Source of the DNA: Candidatus Scalindua sp.
GTDB taxonomy: Bacteria > Planctomycetota > Brocadiia > Brocadiales > Scalinduaceae
Length of the DNA stretch: 64,000 nucleotides
Assembly: GCA_018670825.1 (NCBI GenBank)
Contig: JABHIW010000066.1
Location: 46,611 to 110,610, forward strand
Direction of reading: 5' to 3'
The notes under the pieces were generated by a model. That model did not search any database. It was not told the DNA's origin and was given only the letters and a program-made list of their open reading frames with translations. A program made the position numbers and the translations under genes. This document shows positions 62,952-64,000 of the stretch, piece after piece. Position 1 is the first letter of the stretch; each line of letters starts with the position of its first letter.

Positions 62952-63692
62952 CTATTGATAGTCTTCCAATTTAAAATTAAATGCAATCTTCTTTGTGGTG
63001 GTAAAAGGGATACCTAATCGTTTAGCAGGAATATATTTCGCTCTCTTTAACGCCTTAATGGCCGCTTTATCAAGCGATTCACACCCTGCAGATTTTATTA
63101 TCTCTATGTTACCACACTTACCTTTACTGAGAATTGTTACTTCCAATACCGTTGTCCCTTCATGACCCTGCCGTTTGCAACGGGAAGGATAAGAAGGCTT
63201 AAATACGTTTGTAACCACAGCACCCGTTGTTACACCTTTTACTTTAACATCCGCTATTATCTCTTTGGAATCTTGAGTGGCCGTATTGTTTTTCTGTATT
63301 TGTGGTGGTTTAGTCTTGATTTCTTTTTGGGTTTTAAAGTATTCAGCACTATAGGTTATTTCCTGATTTTTCTGTTCTACTTTTTGTATTATTTTTTGTA
63401 CAATTTCCTCTTCAACCTTAATCTGCTCTTTTTCTATAATTTGTGGTTTTTTTACCGGTTGTGGAGTATCAATTTCCTTCTCTTCTACCTTCTGAACTTC
63501 TTCCTTTATATCTTTAACGGATTTTGTGGAAGCAGTTGATGCTACTGACGGCACAAGGTTCATTTTAAGGCTGGATTCACCCTTTCGGAATATCACTTTC
63601 GACTCAGATGTAACTTCGGGCATCATCATAACTACTGCTGCATGTAGCGATAAAGCTATTGATCCGGCTATTATCAGATTTTTTTTATACAT
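62952..63692 (-). CDS. tonB: TonB family energy transducer
   Basis: N-terminal TM, Lys/Glu/Pro-rich linker, C-terminal FKPSYPSRCKRQGHEGTTVLEVTILSKGKCGNIEIIKSAGCESLDKAAIKALKRAKYIPA. Confidence 0.85.
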   Translation of the reverse strand: MYKKNLIIAGSIALSLHAAVVMMMPEVTSESKVIFRKGESSLKMNLVPSVASTASTKSVKDIKEEVQKVEEKEIDTPQPVKKPQIIEKEQIKVEEEIVQKIIQKVEQKNQEITYSAEYFKTQKEIKTKPPQIQKNNTATQDSKEIIADVKVKGVTTGAVVTNVFKPSYPSRCKRQGHEGTTVLEVTILSKGKCGNIEIIKSAGCESLDKAAIKALKRAKYIPAKRLGIPFTTTKKIAFNFKLEDYQ

Positions 63693-63735
63693 AACTTATT
63701 TTGACGCTATAACCATAAGTAAAATCTAATGAATA

Positions 63736-63764
63736 ATTAGATTCCCACTTTCGTGGGAATGACA
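63736..63764. repeat. Small palindromic intergenic repeat (ATTAGATTCCCACTTTCGTGGGAATGACA)
   Basis: ATTCCCAC-TTTC-GTGGGAAT stem-loop; same layout as 24872-24900. Confidence 0.7.
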
Positions 63765-63768
63765 AATA

Positions 63769-64000
63769 TTATTTGATATTGTTTTCAACGGGTTCCGTTT
63801 CAAAATACACTTCCTTGATATTGTCTCTTCTTAAGGTATCAAGTATGTTTATTACGACTCCGAGGTCAGCTTCTTTATCACCATTAATAAAAATCTTAAC
63901 ACCCTCCTTAATCTCTGTTTTTATTTCTTCAGAAAGGTTTTCGATAAGGACTTCTTCCTTATTAAGAAGTATCCTGTTCTCCTTATCTACGGTAATTGAG
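63769..64000 (-). CDS. exbD: ExbD/TolR biopolymer transport protein, C-terminal part (runs off the window)
   Basis: Minus-strand reading LITVDKENRILLNKEEVLIENLSEEIKTEIKEGVKIFINGDKEADLGVVINILDTLRRDNIKEVYFETEPVENNIK*. Confidence 0.85.
   Translation of the reverse strand, partial: SITVDKENRILLNKEEVLIENLSEEIKTEIKEGVKIFINGDKEADLGVVINILDTLRRDNIKEVYFETEPVENNIK

Noticed and set aside
1-64000. Search by eye for CRISPR arrays, tRNA/rRNA genes, and cobalamin/c-di-GMP riboswitch cores
   Set aside because: No convincing regularly spaced repeats, tRNA T-loop patterns or riboswitch consensus seen; an Infernal/tRNAscan run would be decisive

Overview
This is a 64 kb AT-rich bacterial window. The gene content suggests a Planctomycetota or anammox-like chromosome, but that is inference only. 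No rRNA, tRNA, CRISPR array or intact transposase was recognised. The window is dominated by (i) large mosaic sensor and hybrid histidine kinases with response regulators, (ii) envelope, lipoprotein and outer-membrane genes, (iii) ion-channel genes: a TLGYGD K+ channel, an MscS channel and a multidomain pentameric ligand-gated ion channel, (iv) two class III nucleotide cyclases and a stand-alone cNMP-binding protein, (v) an Mla-type lipid ABC operon, (vi) an RND tripartite efflux operon, and (vii) TonB/ExbD at the right edge. The most interesting signals are the pentameric ligand-gated ion channel with duplicated N-terminal periplasmic domains and a perfect-period 93-bp x3 repeat, exchange of PAS/GAF/kinase modules between kinases in the window, and several gene-fragment remnants (signal-peptide or C-terminal pieces of paralogues) that point to repeated local duplication and decay. 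All family calls come from reading protein motifs, with no database search.
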